From: Rhodocytophaga aerolata
GTDB taxonomy: Bacteria; Bacteroidota; Bacteroidia; Cytophagales; 172606-1
Length of the DNA stretch: 64,000 nucleotides
Reading direction: 5' to 3'
NCBI RefSeq assembly: GCF_030503435.1
Contig: NZ_JAUKPO010000034.1
Location: forward strand, 1-64,000
The position numbers and the translations under genes were made by a program. The notes beneath the pieces were generated by a model. It was not told where the DNA came from, did no database searches, and saw only the letters and a program-made list of their open reading frames with translations. Below are positions 35,087 to 43,901 of the stretch, one piece after another (the first letter of the stretch is position 1; each line of letters starts with the position of its first letter).

Positions 35087-38000
35087 TTATTGCTTAAAAT
35101 ACAATTTAAATGTTGTGCCTTTACCCACGTTGCTTTCTACCTCAATATGGCCTCCTGCCTCATGGATAATTCTTTGAGTCAGATACAGCCCTATGCCCTG
35201 GCCTTCTACCTGCTCATTCAGGCGTTTGTAGAGCGTAAAAATAGAGGCGATTTTGTTCTCCTCCATACCCATTCCATTATCCTCAACACATAAGAGAATA
35301 AATCCTGAGAGCATTTTGGTGCGGATTACAATCCGGGGCGCCCGCTCCAAAGATTTGTATTTGATAGCATTGGTAATTAAGTTGTAGAGAATACTGCGCA
35401 AGTTCTTTTTAGCGAAGTGGATATGGAGCACCTCAAACTCTGATTCTATTTTCGTTTGGGTGTCCGATAGCTGCGTTCCGATACTAAGTTTAATTTCTTC
35501 TACTAACTCTTCAAAGTTGATTTCTTCTCCTTCCTGTAACCCCTCATGATCTATTTTCCCAATCACCGATAATTCCCTGATCAGTGCTCTGAATTTAGCA
35601 ATGGCCTTATCAATCATCCTATAGAACTCTTCTGCCTCCGGGTTGAGTTGATCATTTTTTATATGTATAAGCTCAATTAAGCCTTGAATATGGGCTATGG
35701 GGCCTAACAGGTCATGAGAGGCAGAGTAAACAAAGGTATCTAACTCCTCATTGATGCGCAGTAAATGCTTGTTGCGCTCCTCGAGTTCTTTTTGCAAACG
35801 CTTAAGCTCTGTGATCTCATAAAAGGTAAGGATGGCTCCATCAATTTTAGTATCCCGTTGCCGAATATAGGGCATGGTCATCACCTGGTAGCATTTATGG
35901 CCTGATTGCACTTCCTTGACAATAATGCCTCCCTCAGCTATGACCTTTGTCATATCTTCCCGAAAAGTTTCAAATTTAATATTGGTGGTGATATCATCGA
36001 GTGGCCTTCCAATATCCCTTTCCTGTAAGTTGATCAAATCGACCATGGAAGGAGAGAACTTTTTTACCTTTAACTCCCTATCTACAAATAATTGTCCGTT
36101 TACGTTGCTTCGAAAGTAATTATTCAAATCATCATTTAACTCAGTGAGTTCCTTAATTTTTCCCTGAAATTCACTATTCACGTTTTGCAATTCTTCATTC
36201 ACCGATTGCAGTTCCTCATTGGAACTTTGCATTTCCTCGTTGGTACTCTGCATTTCTTCATTAGCGGACAAGAGTTCTTCATTAAAAGAAAGCATATTCT
36301 CCTCCATGGCTTCAAGTTTTTCCTGGGTAGCTTGCAGTTGCTCCTTGGTAGTTTTAAGTTCTTCTTCCAGGCTCTCCACATATTCACGTGTCTGCAAAGA
36401 GGCATCCACCCCCTTCTCTCCAGGTTGGCTGTTAGGCTCGTTTACCTGACTGTTTTCACGAAACAGCACCAGCAGAAGCCTCTTTCCATTATGGCGATCG
36501 CTAAAGGGTTTTACCAGCACATCTATTGTTTTCCCTTCCTGGGAAGCTTTCTTATGCTTAGTTTTAATGGGCTTACTTCTAATGCCTACGTTTTGCCCGG
36601 ATTTTACTGCCCGTTGAAGGGCTGCCCGCACTGGCAGGGCAAGCGTTTGGGGCAGGAGCTCTAAGAGATTGAAATTAAATACTTTGGGTAACAGATATTG
36701 GGTTAATTCTCCAAAGGAATCCACCACTTGCAGATTTTCATCCACGCATACACCGGCCCCTCCATATTCACTTATCAATATTTCACTCAAGACCTCCCCA
36801 AGAGCAGGTTTGCCGACGGGCACCTCTACTCCTTTTGCTGAAGGTAAGGATAAGAGTTTTCCTTGTTCAAGACTAGGGAGAGAAAAAGTATCAAAGCGAA
36901 TGGGACGCACATGCTCTTTTTTTTTATATATTTTCCACTTGCGGCTGATTTCTTCCATATGCGCGTGGAGCAGCGTAGTGTTTTCGCTTGCTCCTAAAAA
37001 TAAGAAACCTCCTTTTTTGAGGCCAAAATGCAACATGGAAAATATTTTTTCCTGTAAATCCTTGTTCATATAAATAAGCAGATTCCGGCAAGAGATCAGA
37101 TCCATATTGGCATAAGGCGGATTTTTTCCTAAGTTATGGGGGGCAAAAATGAGCATTTTGCGAAGCTCTGGTTTTATGCGGTAAGTTTGATCCTGGTGGA
37201 TGAAATACCTATCCAGTCTTTTTTTAAGCACTTCACCGGCAATACTTTCCGGATAGACTCCTTTGGAAGCTACGGCCAGGGCGGTTTTATCAAGATCAGT
37301 AGCAAAAATTTTAACTTCTTTTTTCTTTTTTGTTTGATCCAGGTGTTCCTGTACCAGTATGGCTATAGAATAGGCCTCTTCACCAGTTGCACAGCCGGCA
37401 ACCCATATTTTTACTTCCTCCTCTCCATTCATTATGGCTGGAATTACATCCCGTTCAAGGAGCTCAAAGGCTTCCCGGTCCCTAAAGAAGGAAGTCACAC
37501 TAATTAAAAAATCCTGTGCCAGGGCTTCTAACTCGATCGGATTGTTTGAAAGCATTTGCAGGTACGCCTTGGAATCACTCACCCCATGATGGGCCATTCG
37601 TTTTCGAATTCTTCGAAAGATGGTCGCCCGTTTGTAGTCTGAAAAATCAAGCGGCAATTTGCTCTTGAGCAGATCTAAAACAGCAATCAGGGTAGACTCA
37701 TCTTTTTTGTCTGGCCGGGTGGGAGAAACAGCAGGATTCAATGGGGTATGCTGATGCAGTTGGTGCACATAGGCCTGTATGCGCATGGGCATCTCTTCAG
37801 GCGATAGAACCCAATCTGCCATGCCTGTGGCAAGGGCTTGTGTAGGCATAGAGTCATAACTAGCCCTCTTCGGATCTTGTACAATGACTAGCCCGCCGGC
37901 ATTTTTAATGGCTTTCACGCCTTCGCTGCCATCACTGCCCATACCCGAAAGAATGATCCCAATCGCTTTATCAGCCTGATCGTTTGCTAAAGCATTAAAA

Positions 38001-38332
38001 AAAGTATTGATCGTTTGGTGTGGTCCTTTTTTTCCTGCTTTACTTGTTAGATACAAGGTTCCATTCTGAAGGGTCATAAATTGCTTGTTGGGGATCACAT
38101 AGATTTTATTAGGTTCTACCACCATTCCGTTTTCTGCAAGCGCAATATCGAGCTTACTATGCTTCTCAAGTAATTGCGTTAGCCTGCTCTGATGATGGGG
38201 AGACAAATGCTGTATAATAATATAAGAAGCCTTATCAAGGGGAGTATGGTCAAAAAAAGTATAGATGGCTTCAATACCACCTGCCGATGCACCTATGGCG
38301 ATAATATGTTGGGGAGAAGAATGGGTAACCAT
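35087..38332 (-). CDS. CheB-CheR-PAS-histidine kinase fusion protein
   Basis: A 1081-residue cytoplasmic fusion. Residues 8-190 are a CheB methylesterase domain (GASAGGIEAI with catalytic Ser16, IIQHLSPHH, and SGMGSDGSEG with the Asp). Residues about 210-470 form a CheR methyltransferase (FFRDREAFELL, WVAGCATGEEAYSIAIL for SAM binding, and the NLLIYM loop). A coiled coil full of EEMQSTNEE-type repeats follows at about 640-730, then a PAS domain (about 730-850). The kinase has a HisKA His in VYSASHDLLGPI and HATPase_c motifs NLITNAIKYKS, EDNGMGM and GQGIGLYLTQ. The CheB receiver domain is absent. No chemoreceptor, CheA or CheW gene is near, so it is an orphan signalling protein. Confidence 0.92.
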   Translation of the reverse strand: MVTHSSPQHIIAIGASAGGIEAIYTFFDHTPLDKASYIIIQHLSPHHQSRLTQLLEKHSKLDIALAENGMVVEPNKIYVIPNKQFMTLQNGTLYLTSKAGKKGPHQTINTFFNALANDQADKAIGIILSGMGSDGSEGVKAIKNAGGLVIVQDPKRASYDSMPTQALATGMADWVLSPEEMPMRIQAYVHQLHQHTPLNPAVSPTRPDKKDESTLIAVLDLLKSKLPLDFSDYKRATIFRRIRKRMAHHGVSDSKAYLQMLSNNPIELEALAQDFLISVTSFFRDREAFELLERDVIPAIMNGEEEVKIWVAGCATGEEAYSIAILVQEHLDQTKKKKEVKIFATDLDKTALAVASKGVYPESIAGEVLKKRLDRYFIHQDQTYRIKPELRKMLIFAPHNLGKNPPYANMDLISCRNLLIYMNKDLQEKIFSMLHFGLKKGGFLFLGASENTTLLHAHMEEISRKWKIYKKKEHVRPIRFDTFSLPSLEQGKLLSLPSAKGVEVPVGKPALGEVLSEILISEYGGAGVCVDENLQVVDSFGELTQYLLPKVFNFNLLELLPQTLALPVRAALQRAVKSGQNVGIRSKPIKTKHKKASQEGKTIDVLVKPFSDRHNGKRLLLVLFRENSQVNEPNSQPGEKGVDASLQTREYVESLEEELKTTKEQLQATQEKLEAMEENMLSFNEELLSANEEMQSTNEEMQSSNEELQSVNEELQNVNSEFQGKIKELTELNDDLNNYFRSNVNGQLFVDRELKVKKFSPSMVDLINLQERDIGRPLDDITTNIKFETFREDMTKVIAEGGIIVKEVQSGHKCYQVMTMPYIRQRDTKIDGAILTFYEITELKRLQKELEERNKHLLRINEELDTFVYSASHDLLGPIAHIQGLIELIHIKNDQLNPEAEEFYRMIDKAIAKFRALIRELSVIGKIDHEGLQEGEEINFEELVEEIKLSIGTQLSDTQTKIESEFEVLHIHFAKKNLRSILYNLITNAIKYKSLERAPRIVIRTKMLSGFILLCVEDNGMGMEENKIASIFTLYKRLNEQVEGQGIGLYLTQRIIHEAGGHIEVESNVGKGTTFKLYFKQ

Positions 38333-38804
38333 ACCAGGATAGCTTGTTAAAAGTATAGGTAAATAAGTGCAATAGGATTAGAAAAATTAGCCTTCAGTCA
38401 CATGGTCTTGGAAAGTAGCCGCCCCTTCTACTAGTTTATACTCTAGCTACACAGCAGGTTACTCACAACAAGCTACCAGATATGAAAGCGTATACTTCTC
38501 ATCTTTCTGCTTTTAATAAAAGTATAAAGAAGCAATGAAAGATGGCTACTTTTTAATCAGCTAAATTAATCAGCTAAACTAACAAAATATACAATTAAGC
38601 GCGAATAGTAAAGCGTAAGCCAGCTTAGGGAGGATACCTCTAAATAAAACTCTTCTTTTACAACTATCCGGTAGACAAATTACGTAAAAGAGAATAATAC
38701 AGTCTACGTATAAATACCTATTTAGTTTTAATCAGTATTTATACTGTTTAAAACTAATAGCTGACTTTTCTTGTATCTTTGAGATGATCCTTATTAGACC
38801 ACCT
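38333..38804 (+). promoter_or_regulatory. Intergenic region with a Bacteroidota-type -7 box
   Basis: No gene is seen in this A/T-rich region. TATCTTTG at 38774-38781 fits the Bacteroidota -7 consensus TAnnTTTG and lies 23 nt before the ATG at 38805. That placing favours 38805 over the upstream ATG at 38784 as the start of the next gene. I did not find a clear -33 TTG. Confidence 0.4.
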
Positions 38805-39065
38805 ATGAACTATTATTCTAAAGTTAACAATTTACTTTACAGGCACTTAACAGATAAGTGCTCAACTGATGAACAGCAAATTCATCTGCAGCAATGCATT
38901 TGCTTAGTTGCCGGATTCAGAGAGAGAATTAAGGGTTATTCTAAAGAGGATTTAATGCTGTTAAAAAAATCTATACGAGCCTATCTGACCATTGAACAAG
39001 ATGCGCTGATTCATAAAGATTATCTTCATCAGATTGAAAGCCAATTGAAAAGCATGTCAAGCTAA
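38805..39065 (+). CDS. Hypothetical small helical protein (86 aa)
   Basis: An 86-residue protein from the ATG at 38805; an ATG 21 nt upstream would overlap the promoter box. It is charged and probably all-helical (KEDLMLLKKSIRAYL, YLHQIESQLKSMSS), soluble and without export signal. No family is recognised. The general composition resembles the 89-residue protein at 57384-57653, but I cannot show homology by eye. Confidence 0.5.
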   Translation: MNYYSKVNNLLYRHLTDKCSTDEQQIHLQQCICLVAGFRERIKGYSKEDLMLLKKSIRAYLTIEQDALIHKDYLHQIESQLKSMSS

Positions 39066-39276
39066 AAGGGGGCGGTGCAGAAAAAGATTTTTAAGTACCT
39101 AGCAATTTACCTGTAAGGGTGTAGAAAAGAAGGTCAAAGGGAAAAATAACAGAAAGCAATTCAACTTATTTGCGCATCTATTGCTTGGTAGGTAAAGTTT
39201 TCTTCATTCCCTGATGCATCAAGCTTTTCTGCTGTTTTCGCTTTTATAAAGGAACCGGGTTTAAACAAGAAAACGA

Positions 39277-39573
39277 ATGATTCACGCTTGTACCCTGCCC
39301 CAAAGTAGCATAGCCGAGCAAAAAATGATTTCTTTATTAATAAAGAAAGAGAAAGAGGGTTTCGACTTACTCTACGATACATACAGTGCCAGCCTATATC
39401 TTATCAGTTTAACCATAACAGGCGATGAGACAATGGCATCGCAGGTGTTGGAAAACACATTTATTTTTATCTGGAATAACATAGACGCTTACGACTCTTC
39501 TAAAGGCAGATTTGGTATATGGCTGGTCTGGATTGTAAAACAAGAAGCTTTTAAAAGGACGAATTTGCCATAA
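39277..39573 (+). pseudogene. ECF-type sigma factor, region 2 only
   Basis: A 98-codon frame resembling the first half of an ECF sigma-70 factor. It has EKEGFDLLYDTYSASLYLIS (region 2.1-2.2), an ATQVLENTFIFIWNNIDAY-like core-binding/-10 region (here MASQVLENTFIFIW) and FGIWLVWIVKQEAFKR (region 2.4). Normal ECF factors have a region 4 helix-turn-helix about 50 residues later. Here a stop follows at 39571, and I find no region 4 in any frame downstream. I call it a truncated gene. A functional region-2-only protein, acting as a sigma decoy, is the alternative. Confidence 0.65.
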
Positions 39574-39879
39574 GCTGATCATGTGTAAGCTAGCCTTAAA
39601 CGGTTTGGATGATTCCAACATTGGCTAATACAGGTAAGGCAAGTCTTATAAACCTTCCTTTCCCCTTGCATGCATTATTTTCACATAGAAGAGAAAGGAA
39701 AAAGCTAGCACGCAGCAGGGTTAGAACCATACTTGCTACACAAGCAGAAAGATATAATTAATAGCAACAATTTTTTATGCTTTAGATCGGAAAAAAATAT
39801 CTCTTGTTCCTTTCTTCAGCAAACACCGCAGAACTATTCGGAAACATGTAACCTATACCTCATGCCCTTCTGTTGAAAG
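39574..39879. other. Intergenic stretch after the truncated sigma factor
   Basis: About 300 bp. I searched it for the missing sigma region 4 in the plus-strand frames and found nothing convincing. No other feature is seen. Confidence 0.45.
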
Positions 39880-40677
39880 ATGCATTTTCAAAGCACTAAG
39901 AGGTATAACGTTTTATTTACATATTATATGGCAATAGTTTTTTTATTAATCATTCACTGGTACAGTTCCCTTTTTTTTCAATCTGTTTTTCACCATCGCT
40001 ATGCAGCTCATGGGATGTTTACGATGTCCAGAGCTTGGGAAAAGGCTTTTTACATCGGCTGCTATCTCACGCAGGGTTCCTCTTACATAAGTGCCTATGC
40101 CTATGGTATCATGCACCGATTGCATCATGCGCATACAGATACAAGCGAGGATCCTCACTCTCCGGGCAACTCAAGCAATGTATTTACTATGATGTGGCAA
40201 ACCCGTAACAACTATTTTGATATCTTCACCGGGAAAACCAACGTAGAACAAAAATATACCGTTGGACTACCTAAGTGGGAGGCTTTTGATAAAATTGCCC
40301 ATAGTCCCCTTTCCAGACTTGCCTGGTGCGGCTTCTATATCTTTTTATATTATCTATTGGCTACCCAATGGTGGATGTTCCTGTTATTGCCGCTTCATTT
40401 TGGGATGGGTGCTATTCAGGGAGCGGTAGTTAACTGGTTAGCGCATGTGGTTGGCTATGTCAACTTTCAGGTTAATAACACATCTAAAAACCTTATCCCG
40501 GTAGATTTTATATTTTGGGGAGAAGCCTATCATAATAACCATCATAAACATCCTTCCAGGCCTAATAACTCTGTTAAGTGGTTTGAAGTGGATACCGGAT
40601 ACTTGGCGATGAAAATACTACATCAACTCAAGATCATTAAATTAAGGACACAGAAAAGCCACAGGCTTAAAGTCTAG
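39880..40677 (+). CDS. Membrane fatty acid desaturase
   Basis: A 265-residue acyl-lipid or acyl-CoA desaturase-like protein. All three His boxes are present: HHRYAAH (about 38-44), HRLHHAH (79-85) and HNNHHKHP (near 221), which bind the di-iron centre. Four membrane helices alternate with these motifs. The length is short for the delta-9 group, but similar proteins of 240-270 residues are common in Bacteroidota. It would introduce a cis double bond into membrane fatty acids, which adjusts fluidity in the cold. The stop overlaps the end of the broken acyltransferase gene on the other strand. Confidence 0.9.
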   Translation: MHFQSTKRYNVLFTYYMAIVFLLIIHWYSSLFFQSVFHHRYAAHGMFTMSRAWEKAFYIGCYLTQGSSYISAYAYGIMHRLHHAHTDTSEDPHSPGNSSNVFTMMWQTRNNYFDIFTGKTNVEQKYTVGLPKWEAFDKIAHSPLSRLAWCGFYIFLYYLLATQWWMFLLLPLHFGMGAIQGAVVNWLAHVVGYVNFQVNNTSKNLIPVDFIFWGEAYHNNHHKHPSRPNNSVKWFEVDTGYLAMKILHQLKIIKLRTQKSHRLKV

Positions 40678-41310
40678 ATAGGTAGGCCATAGAGGAACAA
40701 AAGGCATAAGCCAGTAACGTAAACAGATGAGCATCTATACTTTTTGATAGAGTAACAGGCACAATTAGATGCGTAATACTCACCATGAGTTCATACACAA
40801 GGTAGCCTGTGAAAAGAATTTTTAAATAGGTGGATACTTCATCTGGCTCTCTGATGCTTTGAGGCGTAGCGCAAAAGGAGTAAGAAGGGCTAAAAATATA
40901 TGCACTCTCAAAATCCATAAATTATCAATACCTCCTCCCCTATACATATAGGATTTTAGAATAGTCCTCAAACTATAAGGATAGGCTGCCCCATTACCCA
41001 ACACAGAGTAGCCTACATACAAAAAGGAAAAGTAGAAGGTTAAAAAGATCCAGGAGGGAACCGTTAGTTTTACTAAGCGTTTTTGATAGAATTCTTTTAT
41101 ATTCAAAGGGCGTTTTTTATAGATTTTGGATATAGATAGTGCCGAAGCTACGATTAACAAGGGTGTTCCAAACTTTCTAAGCTGAAAAAGCCAATCCGGT
41201 GGTTGGGCATGCGCCAGCATGATGATCAACAAGCCTATGAACCGCATCAGGTCAAGACTGCTGTCCAGGTGTTTTAGCCTAGTTTTATTTAGGCAGAGGG
41301 GTGAGTAAGT
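40667..41310 (-). pseudogene. Acyltransferase 3 family protein, frameshifted and truncated
   Basis: Two overlapping frames together resemble an acyltransferase-3 (OafA/NodX-type) membrane protein. The first frame (from about 41280 to 40822) has the family start, DLMRFIGLLIIMLAHAQPP, then FGTPLLIVASALSI, a KRLVKLTVPSWIFLTF helix and the IDNLWILRVHIFLALLTP segment. Near 40830 the coding similarity passes to the second frame (FTGYLVYELMVS; 40667-40822). The last helices are missing where the gene abuts the desaturase stop. Intact members have about 330 residues. No good start codon precedes the family N-terminus, so the ATG-started form lacks the first few residues. Confidence 0.7.
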
Positions 41311-41974
41311 ACAGAAGACATGAACAATCTGAAAAATAAAGATAAGAAATTAGAGAATTCTGTTAGTAACTTGAACTATATAAACGCTTAGTGAGTGTTG
41401 TCATTATAGATTGATCAATAAAAGATTGAACAATGGATCTTCTTTCCTAAGGAAAAGCTATGGAAGGCAGTAAAGTTTGACAGGCGGAATGAGCCTGAAA
41501 GTAAATCGCATTCTCAAGCCTACATTCTTTTAAGATAGTCCATTCACTGTAGAATTTTGTTACTACAAAAAGGTATTGCTAGGTTAATTGCATCTTGGAA
41601 AAATATCTCCTGACACAGTATAGTTTTCAGTCTCTTCTATTAGAATCAAATCCGATTTCTGCTTATTTATAGATGTAGATTTCCCTAGCCTGAATATTTG
41701 AAAAATTAGGCTTTTTTCAAGACCAATCGATACGCCATTCATCAACCCTTGACACCAATCTGACGTTTTACAAAGTGACTCTCTTTTTGTAAATCAATTG
41801 GGTAGATTTTCTTATCTGTTTTTTTAATGTTTTTCGGTTCTTCCGCCTGAAGACCTCTATACTGCTTATACTCTAACAACAGCTGCACAGTCTTTACCTA
41901 CATTAAAATTTTGAAAGCAGGTGGGCTAATTCAAAGGCGGTATAATGCCTTTAACTAACATTTGGAGAAAATAT
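41311..41974. other. Intergenic region with no visible gene
   Basis: About 660 bp of A/T-rich DNA upstream of the SLC13 permease gene. No frame with coding character is seen. Confidence 0.5.
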
Positions 41975-43744
41975 ATGGAGCAACTACTTGTTTTTCTTAT
42001 TCTAGGTATAGCACTGGTACTCTTTGCCTGGGAGAAAATACGTTATGATCTGGTTGCTTTTATTGCCCTAGGTGCGCTGGTTTTGTTTGGGTTAGTGCCA
42101 ACTGAGCAGGCGTTTGTAGGCTTTGCTCATCCTGCCGTAATTACGGTGGCTGCCGTTCTTATTATCAGTAGAGCACTGCAGTACTCAGGACTGGTGGACG
42201 AGATAGGAAGGGTAGTATCTAAAGTCAGCACCAATTCGTTAGTCCAGATAATTATACTTTCGCTCATCGTTGCCATAGCTTCCGCGTTTATCAACAACAT
42301 TGGCGCTTTAGCCATTATTATGCCGGTTGCCATTCAACTGGCTCGCAAAAGCCGCACCCCCCCTTCTTCTATTTTAATGCCCATCGCTTTTGCCTCTATA
42401 CTTGGAGGGATGATGACCCTTATCGGAACACCCCCCAATATTATCATTGCCACCTTCAGACAGGACATGAGCGGGGAGGCTTTTGGTATGTTTGACTTTG
42501 CCCCTGTTGGAACGATACTTACTTTCATAGGTCTGCTTTTCATTACACTTATTGGATGGAGGCTACTTCCTAAAAGGCAAACGGCAGGATCGGCTAACAG
42601 GCTGTTTCAAATTGATAACTATATTACTGAGCTAAAGCTTACTGCCAGCAGCAAGCTGAATGGAAAGAGAATTAACCAAATGAATCAGATAGCCCACTCA
42701 GAAGTGCTGGCTTTGGGTATCATTAGGCACGGAGTTAGACTACATGCTCCTTCTCCCTTTGTAGAGCTGATGGAAAACGATATTTTAATTTTGGAAGCCG
42801 ATACAGATAGCTTAAAAGCCTTTATTGACAATACAGCTACAGTACTTGTAGGCGGTAAAGAAATGCACCAGCAAGCAGCAGGATCAAAAGATATTCATAT
42901 GATGGAGGCTATTGTAATGGGGGACTCTCCCATAATTGGTAAAACAGCCGTGGATATCCATTTACGTTCTCAATACAATATCAATCTTCTGGCGATAGCC
43001 AGACGTGAACAACAGATCTGGCAAAGAATCGGAAGGATTAGTTTTAAAACAGGTGATGTACTTTTGTTGCAAGGAAGAAGCAGCAACTTAACAGGTGCCA
43101 TCAATGATTTACATTGCCTTCCTCTGGCTCAAAGAGACTTATCTATGGGTAAGCCAAGAAAAGTTTTTCTTTCGTTAAGTATTTTCATGCTGGCCATTAT
43201 CGCTGTTGTAACGGGACTGCTACCGGTGCAAATAGCCTTTAGTATAGCAGCACTCTTATTCATACTATTAAATATACTTCCTCTGCGTGAAATGTATACA
43301 AGCGTAGACTGGCCGATGATAGCCTTACTCGCTGCTATGATTCCAGTAGGTGAGGCCTTTGAGACATCCGGTGCAGCTCAGGTGCTCACAGACCGGATTC
43401 TCCATATAGGCACAGATGGTCCTGTTTGGATGGTCCTGGCCATGGTGATGATGGTTACAATAGGATTATCCAATATTATCAACAATGCAGCAACGGTTGT
43501 ACTCATGGCTCCAATTGGTATACGTATCTCCGGTCAATTACAGGTTTCGCCAGACCCTTTTCTGATGGCTATTGCTGTTGGTGCCTCCTGCGCATTTCTT
43601 ACTCCAATCGGGCATCAGTCTAATACGCTGGTTATGGGGCCGGGCGGGTATAAGTTCAGCGATTACTGGCGAATGGGCTTACCCCTAACACTCCTTATGA
43701 TCCTGCTGGGAATCCCGCTTATACTCTTCTTCTGGCCCTTCTGA
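41975..43744 (+). CDS. SLC13 family permease with TrkA-C-type domains
   Basis: I choose the ATG at 41975 (589 residues), preceded by GGAG; an in-frame ATG 30 nt upstream is weaker. The protein has about ten membrane helices in two halves. The first half has NNIGALAIIMPVAIQ and GTPPNIIIATFR (the paired SNT-type motif of the CitT/SLC13 fold). The second has NIINNAATVVLMAP and GHQSNTLVMGPGGY. Between them, at about 205-390, lie two TrkA-C-like (RCK_C) domains. This arrangement is that of the YfbS/SLC13-TrkA_C permeases, which move anions such as sulfate or carboxylates. The substrate is not predictable here. Confidence 0.88.
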   Translation: MEQLLVFLILGIALVLFAWEKIRYDLVAFIALGALVLFGLVPTEQAFVGFAHPAVITVAAVLIISRALQYSGLVDEIGRVVSKVSTNSLVQIIILSLIVAIASAFINNIGALAIIMPVAIQLARKSRTPPSSILMPIAFASILGGMMTLIGTPPNIIIATFRQDMSGEAFGMFDFAPVGTILTFIGLLFITLIGWRLLPKRQTAGSANRLFQIDNYITELKLTASSKLNGKRINQMNQIAHSEVLALGIIRHGVRLHAPSPFVELMENDILILEADTDSLKAFIDNTATVLVGGKEMHQQAAGSKDIHMMEAIVMGDSPIIGKTAVDIHLRSQYNINLLAIARREQQIWQRIGRISFKTGDVLLLQGRSSNLTGAINDLHCLPLAQRDLSMGKPRKVFLSLSIFMLAIIAVVTGLLPVQIAFSIAALLFILLNILPLREMYTSVDWPMIALLAAMIPVGEAFETSGAAQVLTDRILHIGTDGPVWMVLAMVMMVTIGLSNIINNAATVVLMAPIGIRISGQLQVSPDPFLMAIAVGASCAFLTPIGHQSNTLVMGPGGYKFSDYWRMGLPLTLLMILLGIPLILFFWPF

Positions 43745-43901
43745 GTGAAACTTGTAGTATTCTCTGTAACTTAAAAAAGGAAAGGCTGGCTCAAATTTTT
43801 ACGGTATGCTCATATTTATTAAAGAAAGCTATCCGAAGGCTATATGAGCTATTGGTATACATTAGATAAAAACTATCAAATCTTTGGTAAGTAAGCTGCC
43901 T

